Assembly: GCF_039852015.1 (NCBI RefSeq)
Contig: NZ_CP156627.1
Location: forward strand, 1,302,001-1,366,000
Length of the DNA: 64,000 nucleotides
From: Robbsia sp. KACC 23696
Lineage (GTDB): Bacteria > Pseudomonadota > Gammaproteobacteria > Burkholderiales > Burkholderiaceae
Direction of reading: 5' to 3'
Positions 25,001 through 32,440 of the stretch are shown here, one piece after another (position 1 is the stretch's first letter; each line of letters opens with the position of its first letter). The notes beneath the pieces were generated by a model. That model was given only the letters and a program-made list of their open reading frames with translations, ran no database searches and had not been told where the DNA came from. Both the position numbers and the translations under genes were made by a program.

Positions 25001-25722
25001 CGTGGCGATGCCGCCTGCGCATGGAGCGGCCTGTGGGCGCGTGCGCGCCTGTCGGCGACGGTGGGGGCGTGTTTTTGCTCTCGTGGAATCTCGCGTTTGC
25101 GCGCGCGTGCGTGGGCTTTTTCTTTCCCGTGTGCGTGCTCGTGCTCATGCGCGTAGAGGTGCTTGGCCGGGCGTGCCTGCGTCAGGCGATGCCGATGTCG
25201 GGCGGCGGGAGCGCCGACCAATGTGTCCGGTTCGGCGGCAGGCCGATGCTGGTCGGCGCTGGCCGCTGCATCTCGAAAAAATGCTCGATCCGCAACGCTG
25301 CTGCCGTCCAGGCTGTGTCCGCCGTTACAGTCGCGCACGATGCCCTGCGCGTCGGTGACTGCCAGGACGAAGACGGGCGGTGGGGGCAGCATCCCTCGCA
25401 CCTCGTATTCGCGCAGCCGCGTCTGCGGAGATTGCTTGAAATTGAAGGCAAGCATGCGCAGCGTCTGATCGATATAGACCAGGTTGCGCTGTAACTGCGC
25501 CTCGTACGTATCGGCTAATTCGCGTGCGTTTTGCATCGCGGCGCGGTTGGCGGCAATTTCCTCGACGCGCAGGAGCCGATATACCGACAACCAGCCGACG
25601 GCGAGCAAGATCAGGCAGAAGATCGGCAGCAGGACGTGTGTGTCGGTCAGACGCCAGCGTGCGGCGGAGGCCAAAAGGCGTTCCGCGACACGATCCGGGG
25701 ACGGCGTGTTGTCGGGCCTCAT
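22027..25722 (-). CDS. Membrane-bound dCache-PAS-GAF-GGDEF-EAL protein (c-di-GMP turnover)
   Basis: 1231 residues. Membrane helix at about residues 30-48, a periplasmic dCache-like sensor to about 425, second membrane helix at about 429-447 (TYLLSAWVATGVLLLLTALL), then PAS (465-580), GAF (600-780), GGDEF and EAL domains. GGDEF is intact (RLGGDEFVLV), as is the EAL motif (MEALLRWHHPRHG), with DDFGTGYSSLSALKSFP and EGVETRAQ downstream, so both synthesis and breakdown of c-di-GMP are possible. The sensor is split after VADRAFFRDAA by a basic, histidine-rich low-complexity stretch (about residues 155-255) before it resumes at GLVTFSRALYDAAGRFVGVVLLTVDGRYF. A c-di-GMP enzyme is of interest because BcsA in this window carries a PilZ domain, but no direct link is shown. 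Confidence 0.9.
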   Translation of the reverse strand: MRPDNTPSPDRVAERLLASAARWRLTDTHVLLPIFCLILLAVGWLSVYRLLRVEEIAANRAAMQNARELADTYEAQLQRNLVYIDQTLRMLAFNFKQSPQTRLREYEVRGMLPPPPVFVLAVTDAQGIVRDCNGGHSLDGSSVADRAFFRDAAASADQHRPAAEPDTLVGAPAARHRHRLTQARPAKHLYAHEHEHAHGKEKAHARARKREIPREQKHAPTVADRRARAHRPLHAQAASPRPHRHPLRRDGLHAKKVATTAGFINVADHDVPAEPEAVEYDDADGATLMSESIHDPLAPKGLVTFSRALYDAAGRFVGVVLLTVDGRYFTSGYDRNRMGDAGMLLLAGTDAKVRAAQIGDRTAWNDTLIDADATPLVAHPSYAVTRVRWGDGTVRLTSARALHDFPLTAVVGLSFDEEMANYRASRRTYLLSAWVATGVLLLLTALLSRMSWQLVRSRHNARQIQRTYFAASEASLDGFVVLRTLHRWHKGGVSFIVTAASRRATQLLGESQIALVGRRIDDASANLFGPDGFPALISVATTSKTEASEWLHERPDGTRIWLHRQVVRVEDGLVSIIRDISPQKLTDVRRVEQNRLLEMIATGTPLDRILAHLLETLDAQIAHARCAILLCAPDGTALRIGAVGDMPSVYRELADGAPIGPDAGPGGRAIHYRRPVHLSRTTDPEFGVMLARCGLHGFADCWAFPVLAHSDMPGNQALTDVERTGYDVELAHAGMARPLAALLVFVRDPRSASEAELEAIAAATRLTAIAVERFEVEKRIRHMAKHDALTGLPNRILLSERLGEVLARARTQGGQVAVVFIDLDNFKLINDSLGHHAGDILLKTVAHRMMAAIEPADMVVRLGGDEFVLVLCAPEHHADGLASTIAYIRTVIAEPVCLLDEDYRISASIGSARFPEDGDDTQTLLMNADAAMYRAKESGRNTWRAYTSEMNARAREKLRLKEALRHALDGGEFQLVFQPQVDLAASRIFGMEALLRWHHPRHGVIMPSTFISFAEENGLIVPIGAWVLEAACRQNKAWQDAGYDPVIMSVNVSARQFADDSLVDAVADALRRSGLDAAYLELEITESVIMLDVPRAVARMRILEKMGVRLSIDDFGTGYSSLSALKSFPIARLKLDQSFVRGVTENKNDQTIARAVVALCRQLNLEVIAEGVETRAQLTFLIDNGCSAIQGFWFSKPLSATEAGAMLSRPFRLPTYANDAPSHGAKIAPSQ

Positions 25723-26136
25723 GGATGCGCCGACGCCGCGGCCGCGTTGTGGCGGACGGGCGCTTGACGATGACTAGCGATCGCCACGGGCGTGACGCGG
25801 CGCACCGGGCGGGCTGCCGCGTTGAACGCAGGCAGGCCGGCCCTGGCGGCCATTGTCGGTGCACGTACATCCGTCGACAGACGGAAGCAATCGCTTTTCA
25901 TGGGTTTCGGGCGAGTCTGTGCTCGTTGTCGAAGCTTGGAACGACCCAGGCGACCGACGGGCAGAGTACGTCACTATGACGACGCGTTTGCTCCGGAGTA
26001 CGGCTTGCCGATAAAGTCGCGCCAGGAAGTGACATGACTATTTGGGGTTATCGAGACGGTTAACGGCAGCGGCATCGAAAACTTTAGTACGTTTGTTTGA
26101 TTTTTTGAGAGGGGCGGGGTAGGGCGCGGTCGCGCG
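25723..26136. other. Non-coding gap between the GGDEF-EAL gene and a porin gene
   Basis: About 410 bases upstream of the sensor gene and downstream of the porin gene (both on the minus strand). The open frames here are short and lack family sequence. A GA-rich segment follows a short T-run near 26098-26120 on the plus strand. I see no convincing gene or terminator. Confidence 0.5.
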
Positions 26137-27318
26137 TCAAAAGCGGTAGCGCATGCCGATGCGCGCCACGCTTTGCTGGGCGCTACTGGATAACGCAAGG
26201 CCGTCGATATTGGCGCGAGCGGTCGCGCCGCTGGAGTCGATCCCCGCCGCGCGTTGGTATTGCGCCAGCGCATAAACATCGAGTTGTTTCGATAAGGCGT
26301 AGTCGACGCTGGCGCCCACTTGATGGTACCGGACGCCCGCTTGGCCGTCGTGAGGGCGCCCCCACGTGAAGTGATAAAAGCCCCCGATCGACAGCGCCCG
26401 CGTCATTTGATACCGGGCATTCCCTTCGATATTGTAAAAAAGCACGTCGTCGCGGAAGCCCGCCGGATTCGGCCCGGCGTCGGAGCCCAAGCCCGAGAAT
26501 CGGGTATGACTGAAGGAGCCCGCGAACGTCCAATGGTCGTGACGATAGATGCCCATGATCGCGGCGACGGTTTGCTGCCGTGCCGAGGCATATCCCCCTG
26601 CGATCGTCGGCGCGACCGTCAGCACCCCCACGCTCTGCGCGGTGCCGTCCCATGCCGAGAGATTGGGCCGGTTGAACGAGATCCACCCTGCGGCGAGGGT
26701 CCACGACGGCCTGTCGTATCGCAATGCCATCGAGATGATCTGGTCTCTCGACAGCGCGTCGGGGGTGTTGCCGAACGCATAACTGGCCCCGGCGCGCCAT
26801 CCGTGCAGCGGTGCGCTGATGAACTTGATCGACTGATTGCTCTTGTAGGTGGAATCGAGATTATCGATATCTGCTGGATGGGTCGCCATCCAACTGCCGA
26901 ACGTATTCGACGCGTTTCCGTCCCATAAAAGATCGCCGAACACGTCCCATTGCCGTCCGAGCGTTACGGTGCCGACATCGGATTTCGACAGACCCAGCCA
27001 CGCCTGTCGTCCAAATAGTCGGCTATTTTGCTGGATTTTCCCGCTATTAAGGTCGAAGCCATTCTCCAGCGTGAACACGGTGCGCCAGCCACCGCTCAGC
27101 GTGTCTTCTCCCTTCACCCCCCAGCGATTGCTGCTCATCGTACCGCTGACCAATTTCGTGTCGGCATGGCCGCCTTCGTTGCCGACATAGTTCATCCCGT
27201 TATCGAGAATCCCATACAGCGTCATCGTGGCTGCCCGGCTTGGCGTCGGGGCGCAGAGGGCGGTCAGGCCGACGGCCGCCAGAAGGGGCGTCAATTGACG
27301 GAAAGGTGCAGGAAACAT
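26137..27318 (-). CDS. Gram-negative porin (Burkholderia OmpC-like family)
   Basis: 393 residues with signal peptide (ending PSRAA) and a mature start TMTLYGILDNGMNYVGNEGG, the usual opening of neisserial/Burkholderia trimeric porins. Further hallmarks: NRWGVKGEDTLSGGWRTVFTLENGFDLNSG, LFGRQAWLGLSKSDVGTVTLGRQ, and a final beta strand ending in RYRF (C-terminal aromatic for BAM insertion). ATG 27318 has GGAG 6 bases upstream. Divergent from a GntR/FCD regulator with paired CGATTATCGAT motifs in between, so it is probably the controlled gene. Confidence 0.9.
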   Translation of the reverse strand: MFPAPFRQLTPLLAAVGLTALCAPTPSRAATMTLYGILDNGMNYVGNEGGHADTKLVSGTMSSNRWGVKGEDTLSGGWRTVFTLENGFDLNSGKIQQNSRLFGRQAWLGLSKSDVGTVTLGRQWDVFGDLLWDGNASNTFGSWMATHPADIDNLDSTYKSNQSIKFISAPLHGWRAGASYAFGNTPDALSRDQIISMALRYDRPSWTLAAGWISFNRPNLSAWDGTAQSVGVLTVAPTIAGGYASARQQTVAAIMGIYRHDHWTFAGSFSHTRFSGLGSDAGPNPAGFRDDVLFYNIEGNARYQMTRALSIGGFYHFTWGRPHDGQAGVRYHQVGASVDYALSKQLDVYALAQYQRAAGIDSSGATARANIDGLALSSSAQQSVARIGMRYRF

Positions 27319-27362
27319 CGGTTCTCCGGAAACAGTCGCCAAAAGCGTTCTTGGATAAAATT

Positions 27363-27373
27363 ATCGATAATCG
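27363..27373 (-). promoter_or_regulatory. CGATTATCGAT motif, copy 1 (porin side)
   Basis: On the minus strand CGATTATCGAT, about 45 bases upstream of the porin start. The same 11 bases occur on the plus strand at 27457-27467. The pair in inverted orientation within the divergent porin/GntR region suggests a regulator site. Confidence 0.4.
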
Positions 27374-27456
27374 GACCATCACGGTCTGCGATTGACGAAT
27401 CGTAGGCGATAATAGGGTGGGTTGAAGGCAATAAACAAACACATGTCTTCTTTTAT

Positions 27457-27467
27457 CGATTATCGAT
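27457..27467 (+). promoter_or_regulatory. CGATTATCGAT motif, copy 2 (GntR side)
   Basis: Identical to the inverted copy at 27363-27373, here 18 bases before the GntR start codon, where binding would give autoregulation. It sits within an ATCGAT-ATCGAT context with internal palindromes. Confidence 0.4.
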
Positions 27468-27484
27468 TTTTCTGACAGCGAGCA

Positions 27485-28111
27485 ATGACGACGGACACTT
27501 CGGCAGAAAGCGCGACGGCGACATTGCGACAACGCATCATCGAAGGCGTCTACGCCGGCGGCAGCGCACTGCGACAGGATCATCTGGCGCGCGATCTGGC
27601 CGTCAGTCAGGGAGTGATCCGAGAGGCGCTTCGTGCGCTGGAAGGGAACGGCCTCGTCACCATTATTCCGAGGAGGGGCGCCCGCGTGATCGCGTTGGAC
27701 GAGGGCGTGACGCGTGAAAATACGGAGATGCGCGGCGTATTGATGGCGCTCGCGTTACAACATGCGCTGCCGAAAATGCGAGCGGCGCATATCGCCGATA
27801 TCGAGCATGCGCAGGCGTGGTGTGAAAAAGCGGCGTCGCTGGTCGAATGGGACGGCGCCAATCGCGCCTTTCATCGGGCCTTGATCGCATCTTGTGACAT
27901 GCCGCGGCTGATCAGCGTGCTGGACGACCTGGAGTGGACGAATTCGCGTCTGCTGTTCGCTGCGGCGCAATCGGCAAGTTGGCGAATGCGATCGAATCAC
28001 GATCATCGTTTGATCATCCAGGCGCTCAAGGCCAAGGACCATGAGCGCGCGGAGAACTTGCTGGCGCGGCACGTCGGGACGATGGAGCGAGTGCGATTGC
28101 CGGTGGCGTAA
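27485..28111 (+). CDS. GntR family regulator with FCD domain
   Basis: 208 residues. Winged helix TLRQRIIEGVYAGGSALRQDHLARDLAVSQGVIREALRALEGNGLVTIIPRRGARVIAL, followed by an all-helical FCD ligand domain with the metal-binding type residues in NRAFHRALIASCD and MRSNHDHRLIIQALKAKDHERAENLLARHV. FCD regulators respond to sugar acids, organic acids or amino acids. Divergent to the porin gene 166 bases away, which it likely controls along with itself. Confidence 0.87.
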   Translation: MTTDTSAESATATLRQRIIEGVYAGGSALRQDHLARDLAVSQGVIREALRALEGNGLVTIIPRRGARVIALDEGVTRENTEMRGVLMALALQHALPKMRAAHIADIEHAQAWCEKAASLVEWDGANRAFHRALIASCDMPRLISVLDDLEWTNSRLLFAAAQSASWRMRSNHDHRLIIQALKAKDHERAENLLARHVGTMERVRLPVA

Positions 28112-28124
28112 CCGGGAGAAATAA

Positions 28125-28137
28125 GGGCGTTACGCCC
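28125..28137. terminator. Short hairpin between GntR and MocR genes
   Basis: GGGCGT-T-ACGCCC in the gap between convergent genes, with AATAA before and TTGCTTAT after. The tight loop makes it a weak terminator candidate. Confidence 0.35.
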
Positions 28138-28195
28138 ATTGCTTATCGCGACCGATCGGCTGCTATGCGTCTGACGCGGCCGCAATCGCGCGCGG

Positions 28196-29662
28196 CTATC
28201 GTTTGGCGGAGCCGTCGACCTCGTCGATGATCGCGGCCAACGTCTTGATAAGCGCGTCGAAGCGATCGGACGCCGTATTGCCATAACCGAGCACCAGCCC
28301 GCGCGCGGAGTCGCCCGTGTCCAGCGCGAATTCCGACAAGGGAAGCAGGCCCATGCCGTGTGCGCGGGCGCGTTCGGCGATGTCGCGATCCGGCAGGTGG
28401 TTCGGCAGACGCAGGGTTAGGTGCATGCCGCCCATGCCGCCCTGGATCGACACGACATCCGATAGGAGGTGTCGCGCGATCGCGGCGCGCAGCGCTGCCT
28501 GACGCTCTCGATACAGGCGGCGCATTCTGCCCAGATGACGGGTGAATTGCCCCGACTGCATAAAATCCGCCATTGCACACTGTTCTATCCGATGGCCGCC
28601 GCGCAGCATATGCTGCAACGGCGCCGCTAGCGCTTTGGTCGCGGCGTTCGGCAATACCAAAAAGCCGAGTCGGAGCGAGGGGAACATCGTCTTGCTGAAG
28701 GTGCCCACATACAGCACATTGGCGCGCGGCGTCAGGCCTTGCATCGCGCCAATGGGCTTACCGCCGTGCCGGAAATCGCTGTCGTAATCGTCCTCGATGA
28801 TCCATGCGCCATGCTGCGCGGCCTTGTCGATCAAGGCAAGGCGACGCGGCGCGGACAGGACGGCGCCCATCGGATATTGATGCGATGGCGTCGTGTAGAT
28901 CAGCTTGGGCGTATGCCGACTCCAGGCCTCGTCCGCGATGCGCACGCCATCGGCATCCACCGGCATCCCGATCAATGTGAGATCGCCGGCTCGGAACGCC
29001 GCTTTTGCGCCACGGTAGCCAGGATCCTCGATCCAAGCGTTATCGTCGGGATTGCAGAAGAGTCGAACGCATAACGATAGCGCTTCCTGCGTACCTTCGG
29101 TGATGACGATGTCGGCTGGGTCACAGAGCACGCCCCGCGCAAAGGCAAGGTGCTGCGCGATGCATTCACGCAGTTGCGGTTCACCCAGCGGATCACCATA
29201 GCCGAGCAGCGTCGTGCCTGTCGCGTGTATCGCCCGCTCGATGGAGCGACGCCACGCTCCGAGCGGAAAATGCGAGAGCGCGGGGACCCCGGGGCGAAGC
29301 GGCGCTTCGGCATTGCTGGCGGGAGGCGGGGGCACCCGCAGCGGCGCCAGTCGGGCAGCCAATGGTGGCTGGTCATTATTCGATGGCGGCGGAGTACGAA
29401 GGGCTTGGCTCGGCGACAACAGCGCGACACGCGTGCCTTGCCGGTCCGGCTCGATGAAACCCTCGGCGGCGAGGAGATCGTACGCCGCCGTCACGGTATT
29501 GCGGGATACCGATAAACGCGTCGCCAATTCTCGCGACGCGGGAATACGCGTGCCCGGCATCAAGCGGCCGGCAAGAATGGCTTCCTTGAAACGACGAAAC
29601 AGCTGGCGCTGCATGGGCAGTGCGCCGGGACCGCTTTCGAGGGGTTCGTCTTGCAAATCCAT
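28196..29662 (-). CDS. MocR/PdxR family regulator (GntR helix-turn-helix fused to aminotransferase fold)
   Basis: 488 residues. N-terminal wHTH: LFRRFKEAILAGRLMPGTRIPASRELATRLSVSRNTVTAAYDLLAAEGFI. After a Pro/Ala-rich linker comes a fold-type I aminotransferase domain with EGTQEALSLCVRLF, EDPGYRGAK, YTTPSHQYPMGAVLS, IIEDDYDSDFRH and the PLP-lysine segment YVGTFSKTMFPSLRLGFLVLP (lysine near residue 325). MocR proteins bind PLP and an amino compound and usually regulate a neighbouring gene; here that is the divergent GNAT gene 138 bases away (inference). Confidence 0.92.
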   Translation of the reverse strand: MDLQDEPLESGPGALPMQRQLFRRFKEAILAGRLMPGTRIPASRELATRLSVSRNTVTAAYDLLAAEGFIEPDRQGTRVALLSPSQALRTPPPSNNDQPPLAARLAPLRVPPPPASNAEAPLRPGVPALSHFPLGAWRRSIERAIHATGTTLLGYGDPLGEPQLRECIAQHLAFARGVLCDPADIVITEGTQEALSLCVRLFCNPDDNAWIEDPGYRGAKAAFRAGDLTLIGMPVDADGVRIADEAWSRHTPKLIYTTPSHQYPMGAVLSAPRRLALIDKAAQHGAWIIEDDYDSDFRHGGKPIGAMQGLTPRANVLYVGTFSKTMFPSLRLGFLVLPNAATKALAAPLQHMLRGGHRIEQCAMADFMQSGQFTRHLGRMRRLYRERQAALRAAIARHLLSDVVSIQGGMGGMHLTLRLPNHLPDRDIAERARAHGMGLLPLSEFALDTGDSARGLVLGYGNTASDRFDALIKTLAAIIDEVDGSAKR

Positions 29663-29800
29663 GGGCGGCGCGGACGGTCTGGAGGGGCGCAGATCGTGGC
29701 ACCTCGAAAAGAGGTGCCGCTGGCACTTTTATAAGAGCCATGATTTGCGTAATTTAACGATCAGGCATGCCGCCGTCAATCGCGAAAGGAATATCTCAAA

Positions 29801-30526
29801 ATGGTTCGACACAATGAATTCGATCAGCCGATCGGCCCCGCATTGCCGGATTGGCGTGGGCGATCGCGCCCGACCCGCGTCACCTTGACGGGACGATTTT
29901 GTCGACTGGAACCGCTGAACGCGGCGCGTCATGCAGACGCGCTTTTCGCCGCTTACCAACAGGCGCCAGACGCTCGGGATTGGACGTATATGACCGCCGG
30001 ACCGTTTGCGACGCTGGCGGCCTACGGCGAATACTGCCAACGCGTTGCACAGTTGGAGGATCCGATCCATTTCGCGGTGATCGATCTGTTCAGCGGCGAA
30101 GCCGTCGGAACGCTGTCGCTGATGCGCATCGATCCGGCGAACGCGGTGATCGAAGTGGGCAACGTGGCCTTTTCCCGTTTGATGAAGCAGACGCCGATCT
30201 CGACGGAGGCGCAGTTTCTGCTGATGGGGTATGTCTTCGACACACTGCGGTATCGACGCTACGAATGGAAGTGCGACAACGCCAATGCCCCTTCGAAGCG
30301 CGCCGCCGAACGCCTTGGCTTCGCGTTTGAAGGGGTATTTCGGCAGGCGCTTGTCTATCGTGACCGCTCGCGCGATACGGCGTGGTTCTCGATCATCGAT
30401 AGCGAATGGCCGGCCTTGCGCGGTATTTTCGAGACGTGGTTGTCGGAAGGGAATTTCGACGCCAATGGCGTGCAGCGCGAATCATTGGCGGCGCTTCGCA
30501 CGACGGCAATCCAAGCGCCTCGGTAG
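29801..30526 (+). CDS. GNAT family N-acetyltransferase (RimJ/RimL-like)
   Basis: 241 residues. Acetyltransf_3-type pattern: VTLTGRFCRLEPLNAARHADALFAAYQ, DPIHFAVIDLFSGEAVGTLSLMRIDPANAVIEVGNVAFS, ISTEAQFLLMGYVFDTLRYRRYEWKCDNANAPSKRAAERLGFAFEGVFRQALVYRDRSRDTAWFSI. The ending with residue-specific N-A-x-S-x-x-x-x-x-x-LGF and F-R-x-x-x-V is typical of this branch, which acetylates N-terminal or side-chain amines of proteins, antibiotics or amino acids. AAAGGA precedes the ATG at 13 bases. Divergent from the MocR gene. Confidence 0.85.
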   Translation: MVRHNEFDQPIGPALPDWRGRSRPTRVTLTGRFCRLEPLNAARHADALFAAYQQAPDARDWTYMTAGPFATLAAYGEYCQRVAQLEDPIHFAVIDLFSGEAVGTLSLMRIDPANAVIEVGNVAFSRLMKQTPISTEAQFLLMGYVFDTLRYRRYEWKCDNANAPSKRAAERLGFAFEGVFRQALVYRDRSRDTAWFSIIDSEWPALRGIFETWLSEGNFDANGVQRESLAALRTTAIQAPR

Positions 30527-30541
30527 GCGCGTGGCAATCCA

Positions 30542-31435
30542 TTACAGTCCGGGATAATGCCCCGCGGCAATATCGTCCAGCAGCGTCGGGTGCGTCGGCT
30601 TCCACCCCAACAGCACTTGGGTCTGCACGCTCGACGCAGGGATGTCGGCACCGTAGAACATCCCGAGCCAATTGAAATGGCTGGCGGCCTGATCCGCGGG
30701 AATCGATGCGGTCGGCAAGCCAAGGGCCTGGCCGAGCGCTGTCGCAATGTCACGGGTCGCAATGCCTTCTTCGGCGACGGCGTGCAGCGCTGAACCGGCA
30801 GGCGCTTTATCGATCGCGAGACGCACCAGCTCGCCGGCGTCGAGTCGATTCACTGCGGGCCAGCGATTGCGTCCCTCCTCGATATAGCCTGACACGCCTT
30901 TGGCGCGGGCGGTCTGCGCAAGGACGGCGACGAAGCCATGATCACCGCCCGCGCCATGCACGGTCGGGGCGAAGCGCACGACGATCGGACGAATCCCGCG
31001 CTCGGTCAGGCCCAGTGTGTAAGCGGCGTTTGCGATGCGTGGATGACCCCCTGGCTGGGGCAGGTCGCGCTCTGTGCCCGCGCGGCCGACTGCAAGCCCG
31101 AGCGTGCCGGACGCGATCAGCAGCGGGCCGCCCGTGCCTTGCAGCACATCGGCAAAGACCTCGATCGCGGCCCGATCGGTCTGCGCCGCTGCGGCCATTT
31201 GAGAGAAATCATGGTTATACGCAAGATGAACGACGCCCTCGACCGACTGCGCAGCCCGACGCAGGCTCTCCGGATCGTCCAGGCTGCCGCGCACCGCTTC
31301 CGCGCCCAACTTTTCGATTTTCGCTGCCGAATCGTCGTTCCGCGCCAGTCCAAGGACGTGATGACCGGCTTCGAGCAATTCTTTGACGCTGGCAGATCCG
31401 ATCCAACCCGATGCACCGGTGACGAGGATTTTCAT
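30542..31435 (-). CDS. SDR-type NAD(P)-dependent oxidoreductase / epimerase-like protein
   Basis: 297 residues, extended short-chain dehydrogenase fold: MKILVTGASGWIGSASVKELLEAGHHVLGLARND (Rossmann G-x2-G-x2-G), EGVVHLAYNHDF, IASGTLGLAVG (in place of the usual serine strand), RFAPTVHGAGG and WPAVNRLDAGELVRLAID. The Y-x3-K catalytic pair of classical SDRs is not evident (AAYTLGLTERG lies at the expected place), so it belongs to the atypical/epimerase-like group and the reaction is unclear. AGGAG lies 7 bases before the ATG. Divergent from a TetR repressor with inverted operators between them, so it is likely induced by a small molecule. Confidence 0.85.
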   Translation of the reverse strand: MKILVTGASGWIGSASVKELLEAGHHVLGLARNDDSAAKIEKLGAEAVRGSLDDPESLRRAAQSVEGVVHLAYNHDFSQMAAAAQTDRAAIEVFADVLQGTGGPLLIASGTLGLAVGRAGTERDLPQPGGHPRIANAAYTLGLTERGIRPIVVRFAPTVHGAGGDHGFVAVLAQTARAKGVSGYIEEGRNRWPAVNRLDAGELVRLAIDKAPAGSALHAVAEEGIATRDIATALGQALGLPTASIPADQAASHFNWLGMFYGADIPASSVQTQVLLGWKPTHPTLLDDIAAGHYPGL

Positions 31436-31447
31436 ACAAGACTCCTG

Positions 31448-31490
31448 TGATGTCATTGTGTGACATCAGTATAGCGCTATGATGTCACAC
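31448..31490. promoter_or_regulatory. TGATGTCA operator cluster between SDR and TetR genes
   Basis: GTGTGACATCA (31458-31468) and TGATGTCACAC (31480-31490) form a perfect 11-base inverted repeat centred on 31474. A further TGATGTCA lies at 31448-31455. TetR repressors bind such palindromes between divergent genes; occupancy would block both promoters. Confidence 0.6.
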
Positions 31491-31504
31491 TGTGTCAACA
31501 CCTG

Positions 31505-32083
31505 ATGGAAACAATTATGGGACGGTGGGAGCCGGATACCGAGAACCGCTTTCGCGCGGCGGCGATCGAACTATTCGGGGAGATCGGTTATGAGCACACG
31601 ACGGTCGCGGCGATCGCGCAGCGTGCCGGCCTGACTTCGCGGACGTTCTTCCGCTACTTTGCGGATAAACCCGAAGTCCTGTTCAATGGCTCGGAGCGCT
31701 TGCAGGAAACGCTGGTAACGGCGCTTCTCGCGGTGCCGCCAGAGGCCGCACCGATCGATGCCGTCAGTGCGGCACTAACGGCGGCGGGCGACTTTTTCGA
31801 TGACGCCCGTCGTCCTTTCGCGCGTCTGCGTAACGCGGTGATCGCAACGAACCCGGCGTTGCACGAACGCGAGCTGATCAAGTTGGCAACGCTATCGGCG
31901 GCACTCGCAGCCGCTTTGCAAAAGCGCAATGTCGATGCGCAGGACGCGAGTCTGCTCGCGCAGGCAGCCATCGCCGTGTTCCAATCCGCGTTCTCCACTT
32001 GGGTGGCAGAGTCCGAACGCCGTAGCTATGCGGAGATCGTCGTCGATGCGCTGGCGCGCTTGAGGCGACTCACAGGACAATGA
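31505..32083 (+). CDS. TetR family transcriptional regulator
   Basis: 192 residues. TetR N-terminal DNA-binding domain: RFRAAAIELFGEIGYEHTTVAAIAQRAGLTSRTFFRYFADKPEVLF. The helical C-terminal domain is of the short TetR_C type, with no recognisable ligand signature. An alternative ATG at 31517 has GGAA 8 bases upstream and may be the true start. Divergent from the SDR gene; the operator cluster at 31448-31490 and a further copy at 32143-32152 are its likely sites. Confidence 0.88.
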   Translation: METIMGRWEPDTENRFRAAAIELFGEIGYEHTTVAAIAQRAGLTSRTFFRYFADKPEVLFNGSERLQETLVTALLAVPPEAAPIDAVSAALTAAGDFFDDARRPFARLRNAVIATNPALHERELIKLATLSAALAAALQKRNVDAQDASLLAQAAIAVFQSAFSTWVAESERRSYAEIVVDALARLRRLTGQ

Positions 32084-32440
32084 CACGCCGCGCGCGCCGG
32101 CTACCGATGTCGTGCACATCGCGCGAATCGGATCGACGACTTTGTGACATCACGATGGCAAACCCGCGATCCATTGCGTCATACCGTGACGTCGTGCCGA
32201 TGCGCGCGATTTACCGCGCGTAATGCAAGCATGCGTGCTCTCATCGCGATATCAGGGTCGGCCCTAGCGCACTGCATTACCTTGCTGTGTGTTTCTCGAA
32301 TACGACATCAATCAGGCACTCATATACGGTTTGATCCAACACGCTTGCCTGAGCTGCTATACAATTCGGCCAGCAGTAATCAATCGTTACGTTCTAAACA
32401 AAAACAGTTGGACGTTGTCTTTTTGGGATGGGGGGAGATC
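32084..32440. other. Non-coding gap between TetR gene and porin gene
   Basis: 357 bases without a credible gene; the open frame that runs into the porin from 32144 has no family sequence. It contains the TGTGACATCA copy at 32143-32152 and a TACAAT hexamer near 32360 that could be a -10 box for the porin, though no good -35 lies at standard spacing. Confidence 0.5.
32143..32152 (+). promoter_or_regulatory. Isolated TGTGACATCA copy downstream of the TetR gene
   Basis: Identical to one arm of the SDR/TetR operator. It lies 60 bases after the TetR stop and about 290 bases before the porin start, so the porin may be a further target. Confidence 0.4.
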
